Notes: generated from the letters alone by a model not told the origin. 64,000 nt of DNA from Cymbidium sinense (GCA_021442155.1 CM038228.1:86196114-86260113); one strand, 5' to 3'; positions 11,986 through 24,109 are shown, counted from the first letter of the stretch. Made by a program: numbers and translations.

Positions 11986-12480
11986 TCTTTTGTAACTCAA
12001 CTCTTGATCTCGCTAAATTTTGTAACACCCAAACTTGATTATAAGTCCCTAAATCTTGATTTACAATGTATGGAAATTATTATATGATCAGCTGCCATTA
12101 CTAAGTATGAATAAAAAATAAAATTTGCATGAAATTTCATATAATTATTGTCGGAAATTCATGCTTTAGAATACTATAACTTTCTTTATAATATTTTTAA
12201 TAACTATGAAAAATTAAAATAAGCCTTTGAGTAAATTTTTATAATTATTTTACCTCTATCACATTAAAGTTTATTTGTCTCCATAATATAAGAAAAAGAT
12301 ATTGATCTCATAGGCATTAATATATATTATATGTATCAAAATTGGCTATTTAGTAATCAATTAATGAAAACTGTTATAAGATGACATATATTAATTTACG
12401 CAAAATTTTCTTTCAATTTAATTATTTGCAAACAATCATGGTGTTCATGATTAATTTCATTACCTTTATTTTCCAACAAC
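11986..12480. other. AT-rich flank of block X, nothing recognised
   Basis: No coding or structural signal. From about 12325 the sequence is shared with 52880 onward, and from about 12405 with 28438 onward, marking the left part of the repeated block X. Confidence 0.5.
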
Positions 12481-12481
12481 C

Positions 12482-12645
12482 TATGTTTTAAAAATCAAAT
12501 TGGGCTAGACTAACTAGTCCAACCAAATCAGCCCTGAGTTGATTCTTTGATCGATTTGGTCTTGGTCCAAGAAAGCCTATACAAAGAACTAAATTTGATC
12601 CATTGAGCTAGTTTGAGTTTTGAAAAACCATAATCAAAATTTTTA
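12482..12645. mobile_element. Possible short TIR MITE in block X
   Basis: About 165 bp whose ends are imperfect inverted repeats: left CTATGTTTTAAAAATCAAAT, right, on the minus strand, TTATGGTTTTTCAAAACTCA. Homologues are at 28503-28660 and 53017-53172. The structure is suggestive; there is no firm target duplication. Confidence 0.4.
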
Positions 12646-12654
12646 AAATTTTTT

Positions 12655-14235
12655 AATTTAAGGATGGGTTACATGCCCGAATAAAAAAAGTGATGGGTTA
12701 CATTAAGTATTTGATAGTTAACGTAAAACTTGTAAAAAAACAACTTGACATTAATCTTTTAATACATTGTCTCAAGGCTAGGATATCCCTTGAAAACTGC
12801 ATGATCTTAATACAATAAAAAATGTGTAAAAGCTCATGCACCAGCACCCATGTGTAGTATTAAATAAACAAGAGTTCCTACATTAATTTAAACAAGAGTC
12901 TATAAAATTAGAATTCAAATAGAAATTTATAATATATGTAGTTTTATAAGTAAAGTAATAGATATTATGGTTCATAGAAAGATAAATATCTGATGTATTC
13001 AATAAAATAAATGGCTTAGGAAAAAAGCTAAGGAGATTACTAATTTAGGTTATAAATTTTGATATTCACATAGGAGTCATACTAGAAATAGTGTAAGTGT
13101 GGCTATATATATATAAGAGTTTAAAGAATAATATTATGAAAATTAATAAAATTAGCAATAGAAGAATTATAGCTTTAAATATTACTAATGATGCTAAGAT
13201 TATTAATATTGTAAGTGTTTATGCTCCTCAAGTAAGTTTGGATGTATGTTTAAATAAAATATAGAATGACTCAAAAGGATTAATACAAAGGGTACCTCTT
13301 TAAGAAAAAGTATTTATTAGAATATATCTAAATGGACATATTATAAAATAATAAAAGATTTTAAAAATAATCATGATGGCTATGAATTTAGAGTGACTAA
13401 TGAAGATTGGAAAACTATATTAGAATTTGATTTGACTTCTGATTTTGTAATTATTAATACTTTATTTAAGAAAAAAAATAAACACGTTATCACTTATAAG
13501 AATGAACCTACTAAAGTGTAGATTGATTATTTTCTTTTAGTGAATAGCAGTCGTTTAGATTGCAGGGATTATAAGGATATTTTGGGTGGAAATTTAATAA
13601 TCTAAGATCAACTACTAGTTTTAAATTTTAAGGTGAAAGATTGAAAGTTAAAAAAAATAAAATAAGACATTATCCTAGGATCATATGGGGGTACTTGAAG
13701 AAAAATAAAATTATTTTTAAGAATAAACTATAAGATCTTAACATTTAGGATGTGCATTAAAAAGCTAATATTATGTGAGAAAAATAACAAGTTATATTAA
13801 GTAAGTTGCAAAAAAGTGTGCTTGGAGAATCAAATGAAAAACGCCTCATTAGGAAAAAAGAAGTTGATGGTGAAATCAAAATATGAGATAAAAGATCAAA
13901 AATAAAATATTTCACTCTAAAAATTAATTTAAATGTAAAAGCTCAAAAAATTAAGAAAGATATAAAGTGACCTATAGTGATTCTAAACAAGTAATATATG
14001 ACTTAAAGAATTTGGTATTTAGTAATCCATATAATAGATTAAATCTAAAGAGGGTGAAAGATGTATTCATAAGTTAACCAAACAAGAAGAAAGAAGAAGT
14101 AAAGGTTTAGTTCAGGTGAAGTGCATTAAGAATGAAGATCAAAAATTATTTTTTTAGAATAAGATATTAAACATCAGTTGATGCGATATTCTGATAAACT
14201 TTCAATGAAAGCTATGAGATATTCACAAATATAGC
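12655..14235 (+). pseudogene. RTE LINE 5' UTR and endonuclease remnant (block X1)
   Basis: Heavily decayed RTE element, colinear with the better copy at 61069-62600. The 5' UTR (12665-12900) is followed by the endonuclease: 'IMVHRKINI.CIQ' at 12960-12995 and 'IINIVSVYAPQVSLDVC' at 13200-13250. The inter-domain part degrades into stops. Homology fades near 14235 at the same point as in the other two block X copies, so this 3' truncation is older than the duplication. No reverse transcriptase is present. Confidence 0.8.
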
Positions 14236-14417
14236 ATTTTTACTTTTGTAAGGGTGTATTTCACTTAAAAAAATTAATGATAAATATTTTAATGTATTAT
14301 TAAATATTTAGTTGTTAGTTAAGTAAATATTTAAGTTTAAGTGTTTATTGTATTTAACTATATATATACAAAGAAAAAATTATAAGATGAAATCTTTTCT
14401 TAAAATATAAAATAGTT
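14236..14417. other. Right end of block X and left TSD of GL
   Basis: AT-rich sequence shared with 30076-30257 and 56176-56455. Bases 14413-14417 are TAGTT, the left target-site duplication of the GL element that follows. Confidence 0.8.
14413..14417. repeat. GL copy 1 left target-site duplication (TAGTT)
   Basis: Five bases matching 21359-21363 exactly. The homologous site at 56451-56455 carries only one copy. Confidence 0.9.
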
Positions 14418-16984
14418 TGTGGTGTTTTAATTTGGAGTCGTATTAACACCATGCAGAACTTAGGGGATTCTTATTAAAGTGATCAGGTGCGACATTAAGG
14501 CATGATATACTATCTCGGAAGATAGAAACATCACCATATAATATACCTAATCACCTAATAAGAACTCTTAAAGCAGATGGGTCTATGTATATACTAGAGA
14601 TATTTTCTTACTTTATATGGAGAAGTAAGCGAGGTTTATTTTATATGGGTTCTTTAGTTCCCTATGCAAGCTCCCATAGTTAATCACATCTTAAGAAATA
14701 GGAATTTTCTAAAAATATTCTCAATTAAAGTAGTCAATATGTATCTCTAAAGATTTCAAAATTAAACTGCTAAAGGATTATATATTTTCATAAATCAAAT
14801 GGGGAAAGTTCAAATAGGAAGACTTATTTATGGGTTCCAAAGGAGAATAAGTAGGAAACACTCATGATACTAGGAAGCCTAGTAAGTGCTTCAATCTACC
14901 CTATAATGAGGATTTATATTTTTAAAATAGAAAATTTATTTTTTTTAAATTGGAATTTATTAGAATGATATGGTTTATAGTCCAGCAACACAAGATTGTG
15001 GAAATGCCTTAAGAGATGAGGACTTATACTCATGGTCTGAGGGAAATAAGTAGCCTCGGACCCTAAATCTAAAATGCTTTAACACAAGCTAGATGCATGA
15101 CTTAAGTCTAATCGGGAAATTGGGATATAATGGTTTCCTCTAGGCTACTACTAATACCTCCTATCTTTTAAAATTATGTAAGCAGGTCTTATATAAATAC
15201 AAGATATATATGCTATTATTTAATTAAGAAAGAAGCTAGAATCTTAAACTCACTCTCTAAGAGACTATAATATGATTGACATGAAAGCATTACTTAAACT
15301 AATGCCAAAATTTATAACTTTTTAAACCATTTTAACACATTCGTTTGGACTAAGGGTTGGGACAGTTATGCCTATATGCATAATGAAATTAAGTCATGGG
15401 CTAAATCAATTGGAGTAGGTGTTCTCCACTACAAAGGATCACCATGAAAGGTCAAGCATATCCCCTATTATGTAAGACCCTCCCTATTAAAGATTGGCAT
15501 AATATGAAATGCATGGTGTAATAACTTACAACATTTAGCTAAAGGGTTTCTAAATATTTTATTTATCTTGATTATAAACCTAAGTTTTAACGTGAGGTCA
15601 TGAGTTATATTAAAATTTAGTTATCAACTTTTAGTAATGATAGAATAATTTTATCCTAAAGAGACTACCACATCCAAGCTACACTTCAAATCATCACACT
15701 TTTAGAAATCTATGAAAAGCATATCATTTCTGTTATGCAAACTAAATACAATAATCAAACATTTGAGTTTCATAAAATAATAAGATTCGATGCAGGTTGA
15801 TGCCAGTGCACCTTGAAAAGAGAAAAGTTGGGTGAGCTCTACCCTTATACTGCATTAAAATAAATTTTACAAATAAAATAAATGCTACGGGGGTCTTTAA
15901 TCTCTTATTCTTCATTTCTCCTTTGCATTAGTTTGCTCCATGATTCACAAGACCTCCTTGGTCTTTGCCTTCTAGCCATTGCTCATCCTAAACTCGGTAG
16001 CATTAATCCTAATCCTATTGCAAAATTACATGTTTAAGAAAAATAAAGTCTAACTACGTCTACAAAATAGACATTAGCTAAATGAACATATAAGCCAAGC
16101 AATTATATTTCACATATTAAGACTTAGCACCCTGCACCTGGATAACCAAGCCCACTTGTCCAAATTGAATTATACTTAGGGGCATAAGCAGCACCTGTAA
16201 GCAAAAAATATTTATTTTTATTTATTATTTGCAATGGCTCCTTTAGCACAATCTCCGCATAAGATATCATTAAATAATAACAACCTAACATCTAGTCTAC
16301 GCACAAACAACCTTAACATCCACTCTAATATATTACATGAAAAAATAAAACATATCACCATAACATACACCGGCCTAACCTAATACTAGAATTAGTGACT
16401 TTGCATTCTAATGTGGGTGCTAAGGTTTAGTATGGTGTGTCTTGATTAAGCTTTAAGCATATGATTGTCTAAAGTTTAGACTTGTTTAAGTTAAATATTA
16501 GGGGAGGTTTCACTTCAAATCTTTAAATGAATTGATTAATTTTAATTTATGCTTTCTTATTTCATTTGATGCCTACTTAACATCTAATTATTATAAAGAG
16601 AAGAAAGAGGTTTGACCCCTTTCATCCCTAGCCTAAGTTATTTTATAAATGTTTATTACTATGACTTTGGTTTCTTTAGTGAACCATTTATAAACATTTC
16701 CTTAAGCCTAATTTTAGATTAATTTTAAAGAATCTTATTTAAACATTGAGGCATCTTATAATTAATGAGTCACCATTACATGAATAACATTCCACTATTT
16801 CTTTTCATCATCAATAGCATACACACCCCATTTTTTTATTGTTCGTGATATTTGATTTGCTATACATATTTGTACATGCAATACATATTTATATTCTACA
16901 CACTTGATGATCATTAATGCTTGAATTTAGTAGAAAAGAAATATTTCATTTCATAGCTAAACATATGCAGACATGTATTAGAGA

Positions 16985-17355
16985 TTTAAGCAAGTACATG
17001 TCTTTGTTAAACCAACGAAGTGAGATTATCTGAGACCTCCTTGGGGCTACTTAAAGCCTTGTGCTCCTGGAATGTCCAAACTATATACTTTCCAACTTAA
17101 ATATTTGTAAACATATGTAGAAGCATAAAAATAAAAATCATACAAAGGTTATATAAAAGCAAATATTTTGTTCATGTAAAGCAAAATTTTATCTCAAATT
17201 TTAGTACATGCATACACATGAATGAAATTAAACAAGTATGTGCCATTGTAAAATGAGGAAAGTGAGATTATCTAAGATCTCCTTAGGGATACTTAAAGCC
17301 TCGTATTCTCAGGATGTCCAAACTATATACTTGCCAACTCAAACACATGTAAACA
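16985..17355 (+). repeat. Tandem 240-bp repeat in GL
   Basis: Two similar segments with a period of about 242 bp, each holding TGAGATTATCT followed by a TACTTAAAGCC-type core and ACTATATACTT. Equivalent pairs occur in copy 2 (about 32935-33030 and 33160 to 41330, the second split by the nested element) and in the inverted copy 3 (about 38150-38260 and 38395-38500). Confidence 0.75.
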
Positions 17356-20039
17356 TGCACCCATGAAAACAAAATAATCCTTTAGTATCTTTAAATTATA
17401 ACTAAATGGAAACTTTATTAAACATTTATAGCCAACATTAACTTAAATTATACATTCTTATTCATCATTATCTTATAGTTTTAAAAAAGAATTTAGAATT
17501 TATTAGTGATAATAGCTACACCATATAATAGTATTTATCCAACATGTGTAACTTAAATGTAATCATATTCATTTAATTTTTTTTCTTTTGAAAATATGAA
17601 CATGTGAAACAAATGACATGCAAATTTATAATGAATAAAAAGAAGTAATTAAATATCACCACATAACATACTCAATTATATTAAGTCCTGAGGACAATCA
17701 AGCCAAATAAATATTCCTTAAGACTAACCAAAGTTTTTATATAAGATTTGATTTTGATATTTGAGTTATTAAAACCTAAAGAGGAGATATGATACTTAGT
17801 ATTTATCCTATCCCATGTTGGTGATTTGATATATGGAAAGAAAGAAATTAAATGGATTTTAGTTGATTAAGTTCAAACCATTAACCACATCAATTTAATT
17901 ACCCTTTCCTAAACTTTTTAAATTTAATTAACTACTTGATCACGAGCCTTCAATGATATGCATTTAGGGAAGTAAAATTTGTAATACACCTAAAGGAATC
18001 TAATGCAATTAGGCTCATGCTTAAGAATTAATTAGATTAAAGAAGGAGAGAATCTAAGTTCAATACTCTTATGATTTTCCCATTCCAATGGATTAATCAT
18101 AATTTTTTAATGACTTTATGTTATTAAACACATAAAGGGAAATTAATAGATTATGTATAACTTATATGAACCAATTATTAATTTTGTTTGATTTTTATGT
18201 TATCATTAATTTTCCTAGTTATTCCCTAATTATTAAACAAGATAATTAACCCTCTCAAGAAAATACACTTGGAAAAATAATTAGGAAAGGGGGCCTAATT
18301 ATTTCTCCTTATTATTCCCACTATCCACAATGATTAATTATTATTAATTATTTAATTTTTTTATTGTTCACCTATTTAATAATTATTTAATTGATTAAAG
18401 AGGGTAATTAGAATTGAGATTCTAAATTCTTTAAATCTCATGATAAATAATTCCAAGAAAATTATGGGAGGCAGAGGACATCCAAAAGAAGTATCCCACT
18501 AAATTTAGAATTAATTCACCAAGTAATTTAACCTTAATTAATGTAATTAGCCTAAGCTTCAAACATTTATTAAGCATTGCTCACTAGGCATAAATTAAGA
18601 ATTTTAATTTTATTAAGTTCTCCTTTATCTAACCATTCCAAAATGGGTTTATAAAATCTACAATTAGTTATGATTTTTTGAAGTTATGACCATTTAATTA
18701 TATTTTTAAAGCCTAATTAACCCTGTAAACTATCGGCTCCATGCAGATGCTAACGCTGCAACGCTTTCCACGTAGTGCTGTGGTATTGATCACTTAAATT
18801 GTCCAACACGACAGCTAACTCAATGGCGACAGATGGGATTTCATCTCAACCATGTGATCTATGATCGAATGGTCTAGATTAATCCCATTTTTTTCAAAGG
18901 GATTAAATCAAATTTTTTTTGAGCGTGATTAAATGGGGTTGCTTCTAATCACACGAAATGGATGATGGTGATTATCCACGAGTCTTTGGAAGATGGACAT
19001 CATCTATCTTCCATGGCTCGATCTGAGCTCACTGAAGCTCGTTTGATGGTGAAATTGACTCCAAAATGATTAGGGAATAAATCTAAAGATAGAGGTCAAA
19101 GCTAGGGGTCAAAGCTCATTCGACGGTGGAGATCATACTAAAACATGATTCACTTTAAAAAATATCAACACCTAGGGGTCAAAGCTACAGTTGCCAGATT
19201 TTTAACTTGCCGGAGCTATAGACTAGCAGTCCACTAATAGAGGTAGCTTCGTCTTGAAGAGATGATGCCCTGCTGAGAAGATCACGAGCTGCCTCCTCGT
19301 CGATTGCTATGTGGACCAAACTCCGCCTCAAAGCTCACCAATGTTGGTCTTGGGACATCTTCTAGTGGTTGAATAGTTGGGGAAACGATTCATTTTGGCT
19401 CACCGGTGGAGGTGAAGGTGTGGGAAGAGTTAATTTGAGTTTGGTGGAGGTTTAAAATGTTTGGACGGTTGGAGCTCTCGGGTTCGATCCGGAGCTGGTC
19501 TCGCCGACGGTGGAGTGCACGAGAAGCTCAGGAGAAGGTATGGGACTGTGTGGAATGCTCTAGTGATGCTCTGTGCTCAGTTTGAATTGATGGGCAGGAG
19601 AATACTCTCCTCCCCAGCTGAACCAAGGGTTGGGAATGATTCATCCTTTGGCAGTTGTCCAGCCGGGGTTGGTGGCCGAAGATGGCATGGGACTATTGAG
19701 GTGGCTAAGTGTGAGAGACTGAGGGAGTGTAGTGGGCTTGCCTGAGGTGTACACTCTCCCTTAGGTGGACCAATGGATTCCCATGCATGAACTCACCCTC
19801 TCTTGGCCAAAGGTTGAACCCAACAACTTTGAGTTAGGTTGGGTCAGTGGTCCTCTTATCCAAGAAGAGCCAAAGATAGATGTCATAGGGTAAGGGGGTG
19901 AAGAACCCTTCCAAATGGAGATTTTATTCCATTTTAGTAGCTTGATTCAATGGGTTTGACTGAAACCATGGGTTGGGCCCACTTGGGTAGGCCCATGGTG
20001 ACCTAAGGATGAGTTATGCCAAGTTTGGTTGGATTTGAG

Positions 20040-21060
20040 TTTAATTTGGTTGGGTTTAGCTCAATTTTACTCATATGAGTCAAATGGGTTAAGTTGGACT
20101 AAGTTGACCACTTTGATCAAATTGGGTCAAAGTGATGTCTTGGGTGAGTTTAATTGGTCATTTGGAGTGAATGAGTGCAATTGGTTTGATTCAATTTGGG
20201 TTAAATTTGGATTTGGCTCATATGATTCAATTTGGGTCAAATGGGTCATGTTGACCAATTAGACCAAATTTTGCCAAATTGAGCATGGGTTAGGTCTATG
20301 TTTAATTGATCATTGGTGATTGATTGGAATGGTTGATTTGCATTAATTTGGATTATGGAATGATTTTGTTCAATTTGACAATTTAGGTCAAATTGGGCTA
20401 AGTTGGATATTTGGGTTTGGTTGACCAGATTGGGTTCAATTGAAGGTTGGATTATGTTTAATATTGAATTGGTGATTGGTTATAAGCATTGGTTTCAACC
20501 AAGTTGATCCAAGATTTGATTTGGTTCAATTTGACCCATAAGGTCAAATTGGGTCAACTTGGGTCAAAGGATCCAATTGGCTTGATTATGTTCAATTGAT
20601 TATAGTGGAGTGTTCAATAATGACCTACAATCATTAATGAAGGGATTGATTAGATTGGTTTGACCCAATGATAGTTTAATTGGAGTTTGGTTCAATTACT
20701 CCTTTTTAGGTCACTTTGGGTCAAGTTACTTGGTCAAGCCAACTTGGACCAACTGGGGTTATGGATGGTTGTGGTGTGTTTAATAATAAATTTGAAGTTG
20801 ATTGGTGGCTTTGATTGCAATTGATTTGGGCTTAATTAAGTTTTGGCTCATTTGAACCCTTTAGATTAGATAGGTTAACTTGGGTTGGTCTCCTTCCTTT
20901 GGTTCAATTGGCTTGATTGCAAGTGTTGAGGTGGCTTGAAATGATCTAATCAATAGTTGAAGTGATTGGGAAAATCAAATTGGACCTAGTTCGCCTGAAT
21001 GGGTTTAAATTGAGTCATAAGATTATGGTGGAGTTAACTTGGGTTAAGATCCAAGTTAAT
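20040..21060 (+). repeat. TTGACC/GGTCAA-rich field of GL copy 1
   Basis: A kilobase of low-complexity sequence built from short words such as AATTGGGTCAA and its complement. Between about 20100 and 20740 I count 13 TTGACC or GGTCAA hexamers. TTGAC(C/T) is the W-box core bound by plant WRKY factors. Whether it acts so here is unknown. Confidence 0.75.
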
Positions 21061-21363
21061 TTGGCTTAGAGCTTGGATTACAAAATTAAATTTGATGTCA
21101 GTTTAGCTCCATTTACATGATCTTAAGTTTGGATGAGTGAATAGGTATGAGTTTTGGATTAGGACATAGGAATGGTGAAACCTATTTGCCCTAAGGTGGA
21201 GTCTAATCTTAGGGTTATGCCTTCTAAGTCTCTAAACTTAAATTTAGTGTTTTCTTAATCAGTAGAAGTGTCCAAACACTAAGGAAATCCAAGCATCTAG
21301 AAGGTTCCTAGATCTAAGATGAAGAAGATTAATCCTCACTCCAAAAGTGAGGTCAACATAGTT

Positions 21364-22260
21364 AAATAACAATTTTAAATAATTTGCTCTTTATTAATAG
21401 ATGGCAATCTTCACTCATTTTTTCTTTAAAATAAAATTGTTGTCATATATTTATGATTCAAATGTTGCACACTTTTGTGGATTTGTCTTACAAAGCTGCA
21501 TTAAGAGCCACTGTCATAGATTTTTTACAATAGATTACATCCATATAAACTCATGATTAGATGTTTTTGTCTAGAAGAAGAATCATTAACTTTAAAAAAC
21601 TATTGGTGAAAATAAATATGAGATTTATCCATCCCTAGTTTATCATAGAGTGAGTAGTTTATAAAAAATTTCATATTTAAACTCAACGGCATAATATAAT
21701 GATGTCAATGATAAAGATAATGACAATGAATGTGAATTTTCATTACGATAAAGGAGGTGTCAACCCCATTTTCCTCCAAAATGATATTGCCTAGTGTATT
21801 ATTTTAGGAGTTGCATATTCCATTGATGTGGAAGATTAATAAATTGTTGGAAGACTTACATACATATCAAACAATTTTTATGCATTTACATATCTAACAC
21901 CTAAAATTAGATATTTACTTATCTAACACTTTCCTATGCTTAAAAAGGTACATTTTTCTTTTAAAAAGTGAGTGATGAAGCTATTTTTGATGTGATATTG
22001 ACGATTAGGGTGTTACATATGTAAAAATTAAATTTTAAGTGTTAGATATATAAATTCATAAAAATTGTGTAGTATGTATGTAAACTCCTAAATTATATTA
22101 GGTTTAGTTAGCTTGGAGTCGAGTATTTTATTACAAGTTGAAAAGGATTTATTAAGAGTTTCCTACAATTATGAGAATAAAGAATAAAATATTAATAATA
22201 GAACCGGAGAAGTTAGCATAGGACTTAGGAACTATTTATGTTGTCAACTTTTAGTTTTTG

Positions 22261-22263
<3 letters not shown>
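21364..22263 (+). other. Block Y1, left part: presumed copia 5' region
   Basis: Sequence shared with 45296-46211 and 56456-57372, and partly with 28119-28440. It precedes the copia gag end at 24110 and is presumably the upstream gag or leader of the same element, but I cannot recognise gag codons in it. It contains the fold-back MITE at 21846-22089. Confidence 0.5.
21846..22089. mobile_element. Fold-back MITE in block Y1
   Basis: About 244 bp with inverted arms of 60-85 bp. The left arm runs ACTTACATACATATCAAACA, ATTTTTATG, then ATATCTAACAC. The right arm on the minus strand runs GTTTACATACATACTACACA, ATTTTTATG, then ATATCTAACAC. It lies between AAATT repeats. Copies occur at the same place in block Y2 (45806-46049) and Y3 (56961-57203), so it is older than the triplication. 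Confidence 0.75.

Positions 22264-22315
<52 letters not shown>
22264..22315. repeat. (TA)n microsatellite in block Y1
   Basis: About 50 bp of AT dinucleotide. At the same position block Y2 has TTA plus TA repeats (46212-46281) and block Y3 has about 100 bp of TA plus GT repeats. Confidence 0.95.
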
Positions 22316-22317
<2 letters not shown>

Positions 22318-22834
22318 ATAGTTATAATGGATCAATAAACTTAGTCCAAGATCAAGATTTTAAAATAACTCAACTCACCTCTCCTCTTATATATATTCTT
22401 TATCATTCTTTGTTATCCAATCAATTATATTTGAATATTGAAGAGATTGCATGCCTACATTTATTCAATCAATTACTTTTGTATGGGCACTTAATTAAAA
22501 TTATCTTTGCCTACTAAATTTGTTCATGATTTTGTCACATATATATTACATAGTGAATAGACTCCACATGAACTTTAGCTGCCATAATTAAATTCTAATT
22601 CTCTGTCTTTAAATTATTTTGTAAACTCAAATATGATAATTACATGAGAGTGTCTAAATATAAGAGTAGCAAAAAGATATGAGATCATGCAATTGATCAG
22701 GAAGGTGTGAAGTTCATCAATCATGTAATAATATGTTGGTACATAAAATTTATGAATTATTTAATAAAAAGCCAAGGAAAACCATCAAAGAAATGCATAC
22801 TAGATTCATCAAGATAATTATTGGTTTATATTCT
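22316..22834 (+). other. Block Y1, middle part
   Basis: Shared with 46282-46630 and with 58308-58770. No coding motif. Bases 22830-22834 are ATTCT, the left target duplication of the solo LTR that follows. Confidence 0.6.
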
Positions 22835-23701
22835 TGTTGTGTGCTAGAAAACCAGTTGTGGTAGAGTAAAAGTTTTTGCCTTAGCTTTGTTGTGAAATCC
22901 AGTACACACACAGGTATAAAAAGTGTGAACAATAAAACTATAGAATTTTTATGTGAAAAATCTCGAAAAGAGGAAAAAACCACGGGCTAGGAGCTTCCAC
23001 TATGTATCTATATTTGAGTACAAGATCTTCCGATAAGGGATTACAGTGTATATGAGAAAGGAACAACGGTATGTGACAACGATCAGTTGTAACATGCAAT
23101 AGTAGCGATGATGGTGAACTTGCGGCAATCACATGGAAATCGGAATAATTACTTGAAGCTAAGGAATAATCAACGCAGAAATGAGAACAATCAGGTAGAA
23201 GTCATCATGATGAAGCAAAGATTGACAGCAGATCAACGGCGGTGGATGGTCGGCGGTGGTTGACAACCATCGAGTGGCGGCACGATTGTGCTTGGAGGAT
23301 CTTTAGAGCTCTGTCCTTTCTCTTGTTTGGGCTCCCCTCATATGAGAAATGAGGGGCTATTTATAGATTAGAGGAGTGACGTCTCTGTAAATACATACAA
23401 AACCCATACCACTCCACTTCATCGGACGACTCCAAATGATCCCTTTGATCATTTGATGTATTTCAAATATTTGAATGCTCAAATGAAGTTAGAATTTTGA
23501 GATCTTAGGCTTGTTAGATCTCGTCGAGGCTCGATTTATATAAACACTCCATGTTTGAGAGTTTTTGGGGGGTTTAACTGATATCCCAAAGTTTCCAATG
23601 ATATTTTAAGTTCTTGATTTCGACCAGTTTCAACTTCGGATCAGTTTGCTTTTAATGTCAAGATTCGTGCTTCGACTAGTAGAATTTTCAGTGTCTTATC
23701 A
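22835..23701 (-). mobile_element. Solo LTR, copia-like, 867 bp
   Basis: Starts TGTTGTGTGCTAGAAAACC and ends TGTCTTATCA. It is flanked by perfect 5-bp repeats ATTCT (22830-22834 and 23702-23706). The uninterrupted site is at about 58765-58780 in block Y3. A TATA box, CTATAAATAG on the minus strand (23357-23366), gives the transcription direction. The presumed R/U5 side carries the GGTTTTTTCCTC and TTTTTCACATAAA motifs common in plant copia LTRs, and a CCTGTGTGTGTACTGG stretch near the end. No second LTR or internal region is present. A related copy is at 26416-27248. Confidence 0.85.
23357..23366 (-). promoter_or_regulatory. TATA box of solo LTR
   Basis: CTATAAATAG on the minus strand, about 340 bp from the LTR end that carries U3. 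The second LTR has a degraded version near 26910-26920. Confidence 0.6.
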
Positions 23702-23934
23702 ATTCTATAGGCAAAGAGTATTCTAACTTTAAAAATATAAACAAGATTCATAGTATGTCATAATGATTATAATAATAAAGGCAAAAGGTTTTTCAAATTA
23801 ATCTTTTATTTATTTTTGGCTAGTTATTGCTTATGAGTGAATAATAGGTCAAAGAAATAAAAGTGATTCATCAAAGAGGAAAGAAAAATAAATTGTCCTA
23901 AAGTCATATGATATAAAAGAAAGGAAAAGTATAT

Positions 23935-24105
23935 GGCACCTTAACCTAGTGGTTGAGAGCTTTAATTTTTAACCAAGATGTATTGAGTTCAAGTCTTTGC
24001 ACATGCATTGTGTATGTGAGTTTGTGATTAAATTTGCACAAATATCCCTATAGAAAAAGGAGAAATCTCATGATGAGGATGAGATTGCCTTGATGACAAA
24101 AAAAA
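23935..24105 (+). mobile_element. tRNA-derived SINE in copia gag
   Basis: About 170 bp starting GGCACCTTAACCTAGTGGTT, with an A-box-like CTAGTGGTTGAG at about 23946 and a B-box-like GAGTTCAAGTC at about 23985, as expected for an internal RNA polymerase III promoter. It ends TTGATGACAAAAAAAA, a short poly-A, which suggests L1-type mobilisation. It interrupts copia gag sequence. A homologue sits at the same point in the third block (59013-59185). I find no target duplication. Confidence 0.75.
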
Positions 24106-24109
24106 TTTA

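Larger units (their letters stand above)
14418..21358 (+). mobile_element. GL copy 1: giant non-coding TG...CA LTR-like element
   Basis: A 6,941-bp insertion beginning TGTGGTGTTTTAATTTGG and ending GTGAGGTCAACA, bounded by perfect 5-bp direct repeats TAGTT (14413-14417 and 21359-21363). The uninterrupted target, with one TAGTT, is at 56451-56455. TG...CA ends and a 5-bp duplication are the marks of an LTR retrotransposon. No terminal direct repeats and no gag or pol frames are visible inside, so the simplest reading is a giant solo LTR. Within it are a tandem repeat (16985-17355), a degraded promoter-like GC-richer part (18720-19720) and a TTGACC/GGTCAA-rich field (about 20040-21060). A Tat/Ogre-type gypsy origin is possible, judged only from LTR size and the PBS-like motifs at 52566-52860. 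Confidence 0.85.

Noticed and set aside
19461..19745. 94-codon frame inside GL copy 1, with a partly matching frame at 43332-43553
   Set aside because: The frames match because copies 1 and 2 come from one insertion. They differ in start and end, have no domain, and have no counterpart in copies 3 and 4.
23941..23995. A functional tRNA gene
   Set aside because: A-box-like and B-box-like words are present, but there is no cloverleaf, and the unit ends in poly-A, so it fits a SINE.
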